Source of the DNA: Crocodylus rhombifer
Lineage: Eukaryota > Chordata > Crocodylia > Crocodylidae
Direction: 5' to 3'
Length of the DNA: 64,000 nucleotides
Assembly: GCA_038503035.1 (NCBI GenBank)
Contig: JAVSML010024346.1
Coordinates: forward strand, 744,001 to 808,000
The stretch's first letter is position 1. Every line of letters begins with the position of its first letter. The notes beneath the pieces were generated by a model, which was not told the DNA's origin, made no database searches, and worked only from the letters and a program-made list of their open reading frames with translations. A program made the position numbers and the translations under genes. Shown here piece by piece: positions 49,830-59,397 of the stretch.

Positions 49830-50090
49830 CAGTGATCTCAATTCGGGTGCTATGGCCATGAGATCCTTTTAAGGGTGTGGCATAGTACTAGCATTAATAC
49901 ACATAATTCACAAGATAAACCCAGAGATTGTAAACAGGAATTCATAGCGTCAACACCCTTCTTCCCTGATGTGGGGTTTCCAAGTTCTTTGCAACCAAAA
50001 AGTTGTTCGTTATTTTTCCATAGTCGGGATACAAGTGAAAGTGAAGAGCTGGTATTTTCCAATAGGAGCCTTGAAAGCCTGAGCCACCCC
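49830..50090 (-). mobile_element. hAT-like family X, reverse copy
   Basis: CAGTGATCTCAATTCGGGTG, GAGATCCTTTTAAGGGTGTG, GTTCTTTGCAACC and GAGCTGGTATTTTCCAATAG are the complement of the family-X block order, ending at GCCTGAGCCACCCC. Confidence 0.65.
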
Positions 50091-50149
50091 TATGCTAATG
50101 TATCTGGCCACCTTGCAGCTATTAATGTATTTATCCTCACAGGACCTCT

Positions 50150-50245
50150 CTGAGGGGGCAAAGTGCTGTTGGCCCCATTTTACGCACCAGTGTCCCTCCA
50201 GTCACGCAGCGAGGGCAGGTCTCCCACATCCCAAGCTCCAATTTA
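50150..50245 (-). repeat. MIR-type SINE, reverse fragment
   Basis: TTGGCCCCATTTTACGCACC, GTCACGCAGCGAGGGCAGGT and CATCCCAAGCTCC fit the reverse of a MIR core. Confidence 0.58.
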
Positions 50246-50248
50246 ACC

Positions 50249-50460
50249 CAGAGGTGTCAACATTATCCAGCCCTGGAGGCTGGATAAGGATTGTTGAGCC
50301 AGTCTGTGGGCTGGATCAAGATCATGCACCAGAGCCAACATTTAGAGCCAACTCAGCAAATGCCCCATGTGGTGCATGGGGCCTGTCTGAGACCCATGGG
50401 CCAGATCATCGGGCACCATAAGCCAGATGTGGCTGGTGGGCCTTAGGGTTGACAGCCTTG
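50249..50460. mobile_element. hAT-like element with GGTGTCAAC ends
   Basis: CAGAGGTGTCAACATTATCC on the left and AGGGTTGACAGCCTTG on the right. The interior has CAGATGTGGCTGGTGGGCC and GGGCCTGTCTGAGACCCATG. Same general class as 38716-38997. Confidence 0.58.
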
Positions 50461-50549
50461 GACCAACCCTGGTCTCACACAGTTCACTTTCCCTTTCAGC
50501 ATGGATTCTCTGCCACAGACCTATTTGATGTGTAGGGTTAATGTGGGTT

Positions 50550-51245
50550 ACATACCTGTGGAGCAATGGCTAGCCCCCCTGTTATTAGGGAGGCTATTGT
50601 GTCAATTAATCTCAGGGGACAACTAAAGACAACGCAGGGATGGGCGTGCAAGTCAAAGGTTCAGAACGAGTACGTGGTGGGGGGGCGCGGCACTGAGCAG
50701 AGCATACCAGATAGCACACACTGGCTCTCAAATAAGTCCAAGGAGCCAGTGGACACTGCCCAGTGAAAGTGCCCAGAGATGCAGGAAAGCAGCCCCACAG
50801 TCCCTGTGGGTCCCCCTGGTTAGAGTCTCCTTCCTGGTCAGATAGATCATGACCTTGGCTAGGGCCAGGAGGAGGTAGATCAGATGGTCCTGGGACTTGG
50901 TGGGGCAGGGCCATGGATGGGCAGTGCATAAGGAAAAAGGTGAGGGGAGAATTGCAGTCAGAACCTCCACAGGAGATTCTGGAGGAGGTGGTGAAGGGGA
51001 TGCAGCCTGGCACACTCCAAGTATGCATGCACCAAAGTCTCCCTTTGCATGTACCAAAGTCTGCCTATGCATGTGTCAAAGTCTCCCACTGCCCACAGAA
51101 GAGGCAGGTGTCAGGGGCATTCATAAACGGTGCCAGATACACTCCCATAGTGACAGTTCTGTGGAGGAGCTGCCAGCTGAGGGTCTTGGTGGCTTGTAGG
51201 ATCAGGGTGGAATATATGCTCGTCCACTGTGGTGTGACACAAGCT
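50550..51245 (-). mobile_element. Tx1/L1-like LINE 3' end, copy 1
   Basis: Minus-strand remnants include HCPSMALPHQVPGPSDL and ALAKVMIYLTRKE, homologous to copy 2 over nearly its whole length (GGACAACTAAAGACA, CCAAGGAGCCAGTGGA, GAGGAGCTGCCAGCTGAG and TCAGGGTGGAATATATG shared). The coding pattern (RD/LLWQLLH, CPF-C-like RETLVHAHLTC, ALAKLAVYLTRKD in copy 2) is the C-terminus of Tx1-like L1 elements. Contains a local three-fold 23-bp repeat near 51013-51085 not present in copy 2. Confidence 0.72.
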
Positions 51246-51289
51246 GATTTGTTGCTTTAACGAATCACGGTGCAGTTCCCACCAAGTAA

Positions 51290-51955
51290 ACTCTTAGCTT
51301 TCCCTAAGCAGGGAGGCTACTGTAAAGGCAGCAACTAATTTCTGGGGACAACTAAAGACAGAACAGGGATTGGAGTGATGGTCAAAATTTAATAACTAGT
51401 GTGCCGAGGGGGGACACCGAGCAGAACACACTGGACAGCACCCACTGGCCCTCAAAGAAGTCCAAGGAGCCAGTGGATACTTCTCAGTAATGCTCTGCTC
51501 AGAGACGGGATCGTATGAGGGAAAGAAAAGCAGCCCTGGAGTCCCTGGGGTCCTCCCAGCCACAGTATCCTTCCTGGTTAGATATACTGCTAGTTTAGCC
51601 AGGGCTAGGAGGAGGTTGACCAGGAGGTTCCGGGACTTGGTGGGGTCATGGACAGGCAGGGCATAAATGAACAAAGGAGGGGGAAAATGCAGCCAGAATC
51701 CCAGCAAGGGGATCTGGAGGAGGCGGTGAAGAGGTTGCAGCCTGGTACATGTCAGGTGCGCGTGCACCAGGGTTTCCCTCTGCTCCCCGAAGGGACAGGT
51801 GTCGAGGGTGTCTGTGAACCATGCCAGATACTTGCCTGTGATGGCGGCTCTGTGGAGGAGCTGCCAGCTGAGGTCTCTGGTGGTTTTTGGGATGTCAGGG
51901 TGGAATATATGGTCACCCACCACGGTGTGACACAGGAGCCTGGACAAGATGGATC
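51290..51955 (-). mobile_element. Tx1/L1-like LINE 3' end, copy 2
   Basis: An open frame on the minus strand reads TTRDLSWQLLHRAAITGKYL, then DTCPFGEQRETLVHAHLTCT (a zf-RVT-like element; one Cys of the family CPFC appears lost), then LLVNLLLALAKLAVYLTRKD and LAPWTSLRASGCCPVCS. This is the C-terminal tail of a Tx1/L1-type ORF2, followed by a short 3' UTR. It is the better preserved of the two copies. Confidence 0.8.
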
Positions 51956-52294
51956 TATAACCCTGATGGACCGCGACAAGACAGATAGCCCTGAAAATGA
52001 CAAGATGGTCTATGCTCTTAGGTACATCAGATACAAAATGCCTGCCCAGAAGAGCGGTCCATCTATTTTCTCCTCCGTGAATTATGCAACATTGTAACCA
52101 GGAGGAAATATGAATACATCCTGCTTACCCCCAAACAACTGTGAGGTAAACAGACTATTCCGACTTTTCTCTGAGCCTAATCTGCATATAAAACGAACTT
52201 TCCCCAAACAGGAGATTTTACCACGCTTTCAACTCTCCAATGAAATATGAACTTTCATTTCTACACAGGAGAACTTCCGCAATCTTTTTCTGGA

Positions 52295-52460
52295 TGCTTG
52301 ACAAAGGGTGTTTGTGCCCGAAAGCTTGCAACGAAAGACCTTTTTTTGTTGTTGTTGCAAAAATCTAGTTGATCAAATAAAAGATATCGCCTCTACCACG
52401 AGTCCTGATTGCTTAGGTACATCAGAGATGCATAAGCTTTTATAAGCAGCAGCTCGCTTC
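52295..52460 (-). repeat. Palindromic-family arm joined to a second repeat motif
   Basis: GACAAAGGGTGTTTGTGCCC, GAAAGCTTGCAACGAAAGAC and GATCAAATAAAAGATATCGC match one arm of the palindromic family. Next comes CATAAGCTTTTATAAGCAGC and GCTCGCTTCCATCAGATGCA, a motif that recurs near 53567-53630. It lies immediately upstream of the MRPL48 promoter. Confidence 0.6.
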
Positions 52461-52559
52461 CATCAGATGCAATAACAGGACCCTACCACTGGCCTGACGC
52501 TGGTGCCCGCCTGCCCTGGTTGGGGGGGCGGGGCGGCCGGAACCGAGTGCACGCGGAAC

Positions 52560-52672
52560 GCTAGTGTAGGACGCGGGCGGACGTTAGAGAACCGTTCCCA
52601 CCGCGCCGGAAGGAGGGGGACGCATTTCCGATCGGCGCCGCGGCTGCTTCCGGGTGGGCCTCGGCAGCCAGA
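52560..52672 (+). promoter_or_regulatory. MRPL48 promoter and 5' UTR with paired ETS/GABP sites
   Basis: Seen: a short CpG-rich block upstream of the MRPL48 ATG with two ETS core motifs in opposite orientation, CCGGAAG at 52606-52612 and CTTCCGG at 52647-52653, and no TATA box. Known: paired GABP (NRF-2) sites near the start are typical of nuclear genes for mitochondrial ribosome and respiratory proteins. Inference: this is the core promoter, the TSS lies within about 80 bp of the ATG, and the 5' UTR is very short. Confidence 0.72.
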
Positions 52673-52693
52673 ATGAGGCTGCCGTTGGGGCAG
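52673..52693 (+). CDS. MRPL48: MRPL48 coding exon 1 (mitochondrial ribosomal protein L48)
   Basis: Seen: ATG followed by six codons reads MRLPLGQ, then a GTGTGT donor at 52694. Human MRPL48 also has exactly seven residues (MSGTLEK) before VLCL, so length and phase (0) match although the residues are poorly conserved. It sits directly downstream of ETS sites in a CpG-rich block. Joined to exon 2 it gives MRLPLGQ-VLCLGKAAFPKQ. The sequence is expected to be part of the mitochondrial import presequence, which tolerates divergence. This is the least conserved of the five exons, and its call depends on position, phase and promoter context. Confidence 0.85.
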
Positions 52694-52791
52694 GTGTGTG
52701 GACCCCGGGGGGCGGGGGGAATGGAACGGAGCGGGCGGCGGCTCTTCCCGGCAGCCTTTGCGGTCCGGGTGGCTGCAGGGGCCTCTTCCTG

Positions 52792-53122
52792 GGGGGGGAG
52801 GGGAGATGGGGGTAAGAGGGGGTGGGTAATATCTGTTGGGCAGGGGAAGCGGGTAAGAGGAAGGGGCAGAGTGGGGAAGGGAGGGGTGGGAGGTATATGA
52901 GTGGAAGGTAAGGGGGTAATATGAGTTGGGGAGGGAATAAGGGGACGAGTGGGAGATATATGAGGTGGGGTGAGGGAGGGGGAGGGGGATAGTTGAGTTG
53001 AGGGCAGGGGTGGGGGTATAATGAGTGGGGAGGGGAGGGAAGTGGGGTAAGAGTAGGGAAGGGGAGGGGGTAAAAGGAGAGGCGAGGAGGGGGAGTAGGA
53101 GGAGGGCAAGGGAAGGGAGCCC
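52792..53122 (+). repeat. G-rich purine minisatellite-like tract at the start of MRPL48 intron 1
   Basis: About 330 bases almost devoid of C on the plus strand, made of irregular repeats of a unit like GTGGGGAGGGGAGGG alternating with GGTAATATGAGT-type spacers. It begins about 100 bases after the exon-1 donor. Many runs of three or more G could form quadruplexes, and the strand is the non-template one, so R-loop formation is plausible (inference). It creates a long proline-rich spurious frame on the other strand. Confidence 0.75.
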
Positions 53123-53267
53123 TTGCCAGCTGCAGCCTTGCCCCCAGGGCCAGGCTCTTCCTGAGCTGCGGGTCACCCAGGCCTCCCTCCCTAGAGTAAC
53201 CGTTGTAGACAAAGGTGATAGCTGGCACTGCTGGAGGGGAGACCTCCCCTTTTTGCCTGCATGGCTT

Positions 53268-53510
53268 GCAGCATTTTTAGACTTGAGGCTGCCCTGGAAA
53301 GTGCCAGCTCTTCGCTTCGTCTCATTTCTGGATGGTGGCAATGTGCCCTCCTGCGGCAGAGACCTCGGCTGCAAGGTTATGGCGGATTCCTGTTGGGAAT
53401 CTCTGGGGTTGTTTTTTGAATCATGTTTGCACCTCTGACAGTGCCTGGCACCCTTGAAAGGATCTGGGGGTGCTGCCCGGTTGTGCAGTAACCGGTTGAG
53501 GATCGCCGGT
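53268..53510 (+). mobile_element. hAT-like family X, copy in MRPL48 intron 1
   Basis: AGTGCCAGCTCTTCGCTTCG, GATTCCTGTTGGGAATCTCT, TTTGCACCTCTGACAGTGCC and CCTTGAAAGGATCTGGGGGT match the 57068 copy in order. The left terminus is degraded. Confidence 0.65.
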
Positions 53511-53524
53511 GTGAGCATTGCTGT

Positions 53525-53640
53525 CGGTACCAGTCTGCAGGGGAGTTCGGCACCTTACAGACTAGTTATATCAGAGGTGCGTAGGCTTTCGTAAGCAGTG
53601 GCTGGCTTGCATCAGATACAATGAAGAGAGCACACTAGCA
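53525..53640 (+). repeat. Interspersed repeat fragment (GGCACCTTA / TAGGCTTTCGTAAGC type)
   Basis: Carries the blocks GTTCGGCACCTTACAGACTA, GCGTAGGCTTTCGTAAGCAG and TTGCATCAGATACA, which resemble a repeat I recognise from turtle and crocodilian genomes but cannot name with certainty. It lies inside MRPL48 intron 1. Confidence 0.55.
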
Positions 53641-55499
53641 GTATTACCAGGGTCCCTGGCAGTCTGAGTTGTGCTCCACAGCCCCTGGTGCTAAACATTA
53701 TACAGACACAGAGCAATAAAGTCTGCGAAGATGTGTCTCTTACTTGAAATCCTACCTTTGCAAAGATTCCCAGACTGAAGTGGACTTCCTGAGTCACTGA
53801 GTCTAGTCCCCGGCTATCTCCGGCAACTGTGCTGGATCATCCTCTCCCTCAGTTGATCGGGCGCTTTGTTAAAATGATCTAGGCCATTTGTTTTGTTTCG
53901 TATTTTAACAGCGTGACAAGGCAGAATGCAATCGGGTGAAACCACACAGGAGTCCCAGCAGGGCTTGAAGGCCTTTTTGGCAATTTTTTGGGAGCCCAAG
54001 CATAACTGATGTGAAAAGGAGCCGAACCTAGCAATCACTGCCCACTTGCATACTGAGATTCCTGTGTTCTGGTGGGGTTATAGTTCCTCTGCTTACATTA
54101 AGATTGATCATTGTGGGAAAAAGGGGTTGTGGGAAGTGCAACTCTGGGTTGTGTCTTGGTTGATGTGACGTACTTTGTGGTCCAAGGACCAGTTGCCTTC
54201 AGCATGGTGGGTACCAAGCAGCAGGCTGGGGCAGTGTGCAGAGCATGGTAGTGGGAGTTGCCATAACAGGACTGTGCTGAGGAAGGCAGCGTGGCTACTG
54301 CATGGAGCACAGGGCTGGGGCTGGGGAGCCTTTGTTTCTATTGCTAGGCCTGGGTTCTGGGTCTCCTGGGAAAATCGCTTCATCTCCCATGCCTCAGTTT
54401 CCCCATCTATTTCTTTTTTGTGTTCTTGTGACAAAGCAGAATTTGCAGATCCACTGGAGTCTGACAGGGCCACACTGTGAGTGCTTCTGCCATGGCCTTG
54501 AACATACAATGTCTCCAGGCTGTCAACTGTGCACCTTGCTCCCATGCCACCCCAGCCCCCTCTCCAGCTCTAAAATAGAGATAATAATTGTGACTTCCTG
54601 TATACAAAGCATTATAAGAGCAAGATGTTAGTATGTGATACTTCTCAGCTGTTACTGATGCTGAATGACCTTGGCATGTCATCCTTTTTGCCACTTGCTT
54701 CCCACAATGAAGAGACGCAAGTGCTTAGGAAAGTTTTCATCTGGTGCACTGGCAGGTTCCCCAGGGCAGCTCTCAAAGTGTTAGCAATTGTGGAGAGGGA
54801 AAGTTACTGGCTTTTTTACCGCTACTTAGCTTCAAACTGCTCAGATTAGGTTTAACTGGAGGAGTGGTATAAACACTAGTAGTCTGTCTACATTAGCATT
54901 CAGCTTGTTACCCTCAGAGGAGCTGTTCTTGGAGGGGGAGACTTTCCACCAAAATCTCTAGTGCAGGGAAGCCTTTAATGTTGAGATGTTGAGACTCTTT
55001 TAACTTATCCATCTTCAGATATTTTTTTCTTCTCTTGCTTTATATTGGATGTCTTGGCTGAACAGTAGATTAAAACTCCATAGCATATTTTATATCAGAG
55101 AATGAATTGGGTCTTCATCACCCCAGATACTAGTGGAGTAGATGGGAGGGTAATTTATATTGCTCTAAATCAAAGACAGTGATGGTGACCCTTAGGGTGA
55201 ATTTGGGTTCATAGTATGGGCTTTTTTTCTTCCCCTTACTATTGAATTGCAGGAATTCTCCTGTAGAAGTGATAGTCTGTGTGAAATAGAAATTGCAGCC
55301 ATCTGTCTTCCCATTCCTCTGTCCCCTTTTTCTGTGTAGTGGCAGCGTACCGAAAAGTGATGATTTCCTTTAGGCACATAATAATTGGCTGAGACGTTTC
55401 CTGGTCCATTATGAAGTTATCAGGTTTTGTCCTGGCAGGTCTATTCCAAGACGGATAAGATAAAAACTGGTTGCTCTGAAAAGTTTCTGGCCAAAAAGC
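53641..55499. other. MRPL48 intron 1, unassigned part
   Basis: A short MIR-like fragment near 54360-54420 (CATGCCTCAGTTTCCCCATC) is the only thing recognised. Confidence 0.5.
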
Positions 55500-56396
55500 A
55501 CCCTGTTCAAATTTGCTGATGACACTAAGATGTGGGGGCATGTGGGCACGCTAGAAGGGAGGAATAGGCTACAATCAAACCTAGACAGGTTACAGGGGTG
55601 GGTGGACAAGAACAGGATGGGATTCAGCACTGACAAGTGCAAGGTGATGCACCTGGGGAGGAAGAACCAGCACCATACCTACAGGCTGGGGAACTCCCTT
55701 CTTGTCAGGGCAGAGGCAGAAAAGGATCTTGGAGTCATCATTGATGCCAAGATGAACATGGGCCGGCAGTGTGGGGATGCAGTTAGGAAGGTCAACCGCA
55801 CCTTGTCATGCATCCACAGGTGCATCTCGAGCAGGTGCAGGGAGGTGATCCTCCCCCTCTATGCGGCACTGGTTAGGCCATAGCTGGAGTACTGCGTCCA
55901 GTTCTGGGCACCACACTTCAGGAGGGATGTGGACAACATGGAGAGGGTCCAGAGGAGGCCACTCACATGATCAGGGGGCAGCAGGGCAGGCCCTACGAGG
56001 AGAGGTGACGGGACCTGAACCTGTTCAGCCTCCACAAGAGAAGGCTGAGCGGGGATCTAGTGGCCTGTTACAAACTAGTCAGGGGGGATCAGCAGGCAGT
56101 GGGGGAGTCCCTGTTCCCCTGAGCGCTACCAGGAGTGACCAGGAATAACGGTCACAAGCTGGCAGAGGGGAGATTCAGACTAGATATCAGGAGGTGCTAC
56201 TTCACAGTCAGGGTGGCTAGGATCTGGACCCAAGTTCCAAGAGAAGTGGTGCTGGGTCCTACCCTGGGGGTCTTTAAGAGGAGGCTAGATGAACACCTTG
56301 CTGGGGTCATTTGACCCCAGTACTCTTTCCTGCCATGGCGGGGGTTTGGACTCGATCTGCTCAGGTCCCTTCCGACCCTACTAACTATGAAACTAT
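55500..56396 (+). mobile_element. CR1 LINE: end of reverse transcriptase plus 3' UTR, in MRPL48 intron 1
   Basis: Opens with FKFADDTK-type coding (AAATTTGCTGATGACACTAA), then NLDRLQGWVDKNRMGFSTDK, KVMHLGRKNQHHTYRLGNSL and DLGVIIDAKMNMGRQCGDAV, i.e. RT motif C (FADD) and the region beyond. After a stop come SSR-type coding remnants and the 3' UTR, ending CTCAGGTCCCTTCCGACCCT then CTATGAAACTAT. 5' truncated just before the catalytic motif. Ends about 48 bp upstream of MRPL48 exon 2. Confidence 0.88.
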
Positions 56397-56443
56397 ATTT
56401 TTTGTTTGCGTGTTTGTGATCTCATTGCCTTGGCTTGTTGCAG

Positions 56444-56496
56444 GTGCTGTGTTTGGGGAAAGCAGCTTTTCCAAAGCAGGTATTTACAGTTAGCAG
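56444..56496 (+). CDS. MRPL48: MRPL48 coding exon 2
   Basis: Seen: after a pyrimidine-rich tract and CAG acceptor (56441-56443), 53 bases read VLCLGKAAFPKQVFTVSR with the last codon split, followed by a GTGAGT donor at 56497. Human MRPL48 reads VLCLRNNTIFKQAFSLLR at the same place, so VLCL, the FKQ/PKQ block and the closing R align. The basic, hydroxylated composition without acids fits a mitochondrial targeting peptide. The exon ends in phase 2. A CR1 retroposon ends only about 50 bp upstream of the acceptor. Confidence 0.88.
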
Positions 56497-57067
56497 GTGA
56501 GTATTCTGAAATCTCTGACATTGCTTAGTTGTAAGGAAATCAAAGAAAACTGTTGCAGAATTGGAAGGAAAAATCTCAGTGATAGAGGGGAAACACAGCT
56601 GTAGGGGGGCTGGGAATAGTGTTTCAGCTGACGGAACGGTGATGATCACGGTCTGCAGAAGAGAATGTTTCTTGCACTGGCAATGTAAGAGTAGTCTCTG
56701 CCGGGACATCAGATATAGGCTATGGGCCATAACTGGGCACACAACATGCTTGATTATACAGAGTTCAAGCCACTTTCTAGTGAACATTTATAGCTCTTGC
56801 GGATGCAGCTGTAGCCTTCCAAATATAAATGTATGCACCAATGTCAAGATGTCTGCTACAGTCTTCACCCTGAAAAAAAAAATTGGAGTGAGCACCCATA
56901 ACCCTTAATCTGATCATCAGAGTGTAAAATCTAACACCCCTATGATGATGCTAAAATGCCAGCAATACTGACAGTCTAGTAGACTGAATAGGATGGAGGG
57001 TAGGAACTGAAATTTCTTGCAGAAGAAGAAAGACAAGCATAAATAAAAGCTTGATTACTGTGTAAAG

Positions 57068-57345
57068 CAGTGTTTCTCAGCCTCATTAGACGCTGCACTC
57101 CCCTTGTTAGACTAGGCACCCTTTGGAAATGCCAGCTTTTAGCTTTCACTTGCTTCGGTTCTTCTGTTGCAAAGAACTCAAAGTCAGAATGGTTTTGACA
57201 CTGGATTCCTACTTGAAATCTCTGGGTTTATCTTGTGAATTGGGTAGGTGTTTGCATGCCTAACAGTGCTAATATTGCATGGCACCCCATGGTACCTTTA
57301 AAAGGATCTCATGGCACCCCAGTTGTGAATTGCTAACATCAGGGC
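57068..57345 (+). mobile_element. hAT-like family X, copy in MRPL48 intron 2
   Basis: Starts CAGTGTTTCTCAGCCTCATT and runs through ATGCCAGCTTTTAGCTTTCA, TTGCTTCGGTTCTT, GGATTCCTACTTGAAATCTC to TACCTTTAAAAGGATCTCAT. The same block order is found at 53268-53510 and, in reverse, at 49830-50090. Confidence 0.7.
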
Positions 57346-57484
57346 TTTACTGTCCCCTCAAATCTTTGTGCGACACTTGTGCTGCTGCTTTTGGAGTATA
57401 TGCTTTGGATCATGGAGACCATGCCTTCCTGGGTGACACCTCAACCCACATGTCATGGAATCCGTTTCTTTCTGAGTGAGTTTT

Positions 57485-57620
57485 ATGCTCCTGGTTTAGT
57501 GGATAGCATGTTGGACTTGGGATGTCTGGGTTTGATTCCCAGTTCAACCACAGACTCCCTTTTTGACCTCAAGCAAGTTGAGTCTGTGCTATCTGTGCAA
57601 TGAGGATAAAATAACTATTT
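57485..57620 (+). repeat. tRNA-derived SINE (MIR-like) with intact A and B box shapes
   Basis: TTTAGTGGATAGCATGTTGG (A-box region), GGGTTTGATTCCC (B-box), then AACCACAGACTCCC, TTTGACCTCAAGCAAGTTGA and CAATGAGGATAAAATAAC. The tRNA-like head is better kept than in the other MIR copies. Not a functional tRNA: no acceptor stem closes. Confidence 0.78.
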
Positions 57621-57860
57621 GCCTGAGGGATTTTTGAGGGCAAAATCCATTAATGAAAGAAGAAGGGCTTGGATAATATAGTGATGAAGCCATAATCACA
57701 ATCACGCTTATGCAAACTTTGGTTCCATTCTTTATCCCTTTACCTTTGGGCATCATCATTCAAGTGTAATGTATCTTTATGCAAAGACTGAAACAAAGTG
57801 CCATAGTTCTGTAGCTGAAATAACAACAGATTTTAATTTTCATCTTGGCATTTTCTTTAG

Positions 57861-57898
57861 GTCAGCAGCCTTCAGGGAGAACCCTATCTGTGCTGTAG
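57861..57898 (+). CDS. MRPL48: MRPL48 coding exon 3 (38-base microexon)
   Basis: Seen: TTTTCTTTAG acceptor, then 38 bases completing the split Arg codon and reading SAAFRENPICAV plus the first base of a Gly codon, followed by a GTAAGA donor. Human MRPL48 reads TSGEKPIYSVG here, so the E-x-P-I-x-x-V-G pattern is kept. It enters in phase 2 and leaves in phase 1. Skipping it (38 bases, not a multiple of 3) would shift the frame. It is too short to be found as an open frame, and its call rests on splice sites plus alignment on both sides. Confidence 0.86.
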
Positions 57899-58257
57899 GT
57901 AAGAACTCTGTAGATTTTTATACATACAAAAAACTGCCATGTACCTGAAATAAATATTCCCACGTATGCTCATGTCACCTTCCTTTCAAAATCTTTCAGC
58001 CAAGTTTGAGCTGATACTAAACTAAGTCAGTCAGGCTGGCACTGTTCCACCTTCCAGTAACACCACTGCTCTGACCTTTAATCCTAGCATTATTACACTG
58101 CTGGCTGTCTGCTAAGCAAAGAGTTCTAAACATCACTTTATTTTGGGGAGAAATACCTGCTGGAGGCCATAATCCATCTACCCTAATCCATCTACCCTAG
58201 TCCAGGAACTGCTAGTGGAGTCAGGCTTAAGTATTTTGGAATCCCATCTATCACATT

Positions 58258-58370
58258 TCTACAACCCAGATTTATTTATTTGACTTGCATGCTGCTTTAT
58301 CCTGGAAGGCTCAGGGCAGCTTACAATAAAACCCAAAGAGGCGGAACAAAAACAGAGCCCCCAAACAGCT
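58258..58370. repeat. Old interspersed repeat fragment (CTCAGGGCAGCTTACAAT type)
   Basis: TTTATTTATTTGACTTGCAT, GGAAGGCTCAGGGCAGCTTA and CAATAAAACCC resemble a repeat motif seen in many amniote genomes; family not determined. Confidence 0.45.
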
Positions 58371-59028
58371 CCTAGAAATTTAAAAAATCCACAGCATCCC
58401 ATTTGTCCTCTGATAAACAACTATATTAATTACAACAAATAAAACAGTTTGGTCTTGTTTCACAATAGTTTGCTTCCATTTCATAAAATTGCCCGATTCT
58501 GGGGTATATTATTCAAGTGAAGGCTTTGCAGGATGGATTCTGTCCCAGTACAGTGAGTAGAAACAAGGTCTTTTTTATTTCTTCCTCATGAATTTTTGAG
58601 CAGGGCTGGATTTAAAATGGTAGAGTTTTGTCCTGGATCCATCACAGTTTCATTATCAGTGTTATTTAAAAACAGTTTCTATCCTTCTTCCTCTGTTTGC
58701 TGGACTCCTTTACCCTTTCTCCCAGTCTCTTCTGTTGGTGTCTGCCATATTACTACCCTTTTCTCACTTGTATCTTGCCTGAGAACTCCCCTGCCCCTAC
58801 CAGGTGGATTAAGACAGGGGCCACATCTTCTGTGCAAACCCTTCCCTTGCCCTTGGCTGCTATAACATCCAGTTGCAGACAGCCAGCCTCTTCTTCTTCA
58901 TGTCTCCCTCTTTCAGAAGCACCTCTCATGGATAAGACTATATGCAGCTTCCACACCAACTGCTTAATCAAGGGGAGGGTTGTCTGGTATTTAATTAGAA
59001 TCACGTTTCTTTGTTTTGGTCCTTTAAG

Positions 59029-59111
59029 GTGGCACACTGCTGAGCTGCAGCAGACATTACCAGTCGCAACCAACCCATGGCATCGGGAGATTCAGACACC
59101 TGGCGCCAAAG
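59029..59111 (+). CDS. MRPL48: MRPL48 coding exon 4
   Basis: Seen: acceptor CCTTTAAG (59021-59028) then 83 bases finishing a Gly codon and reading GTLLSCSRHYQSQPTHGIGR and on through FRHLAPK, with a GTAGGC donor at 59112. Human MRPL48 reads [20 protein letters not shown] then YKHL, which is an unmistakable match around PTHGIG. Enters in phase 1 and ends in phase 0. This segment leads from the presequence into the mature ribosomal protein, a mitochondria-specific large-subunit component with no cytosolic L48 equivalent. Confidence 0.94.
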
Positions 59112-59172
59112 GTAGGCAGTTCAGCTCCCTGCTGACTTGGAACATATTGATATGTTCACAGATTGATTAAAG

Positions 59173-59397
59173 CAATGATGCTCAACCTCCAGCTGGTGGG
59201 CCAGATCTGGCCCATGCGTCTCATAGGTCTGGAAATTTGGTGGTGGAGGAGCAGTGGCTCCATTAAATACCACTCCCCTGCTGGGAAATTTCTTGACCCC
59301 TGGAGAGCCCTGTGACCCAGATGACAGTGCCCTGTGTGTTAGATTGTGCTAGTGTTGGCTGGATCTGGGTGCATGGACTGAGGGATGAGCACCACTG
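59173..59397. mobile_element. hAT-like element in MRPL48 intron 4, 225 bp
   Basis: Left CAATGATGCTCAACCTCC and right (complement) CAGTGGTGCTCATCCCTC form the inverted ends. Interior has the GGGCCAGATCTGGCCCATG block shared with copies near 41105 and 48230-48330. Flanking duplication only partly preserved. Confidence 0.7.

Noticed and set aside
52463..53518. 351-codon open frame on the minus strand, rich in proline and serine
   Set aside because: It is the complement of the G-rich tract in MRPL48 intron 1 and covers the MRPL48 promoter; low complexity with no domain.
57485..57560. Possible tRNA gene
   Set aside because: A and B box shapes are present, but no acceptor stem closes and the sequence continues into a SINE body.
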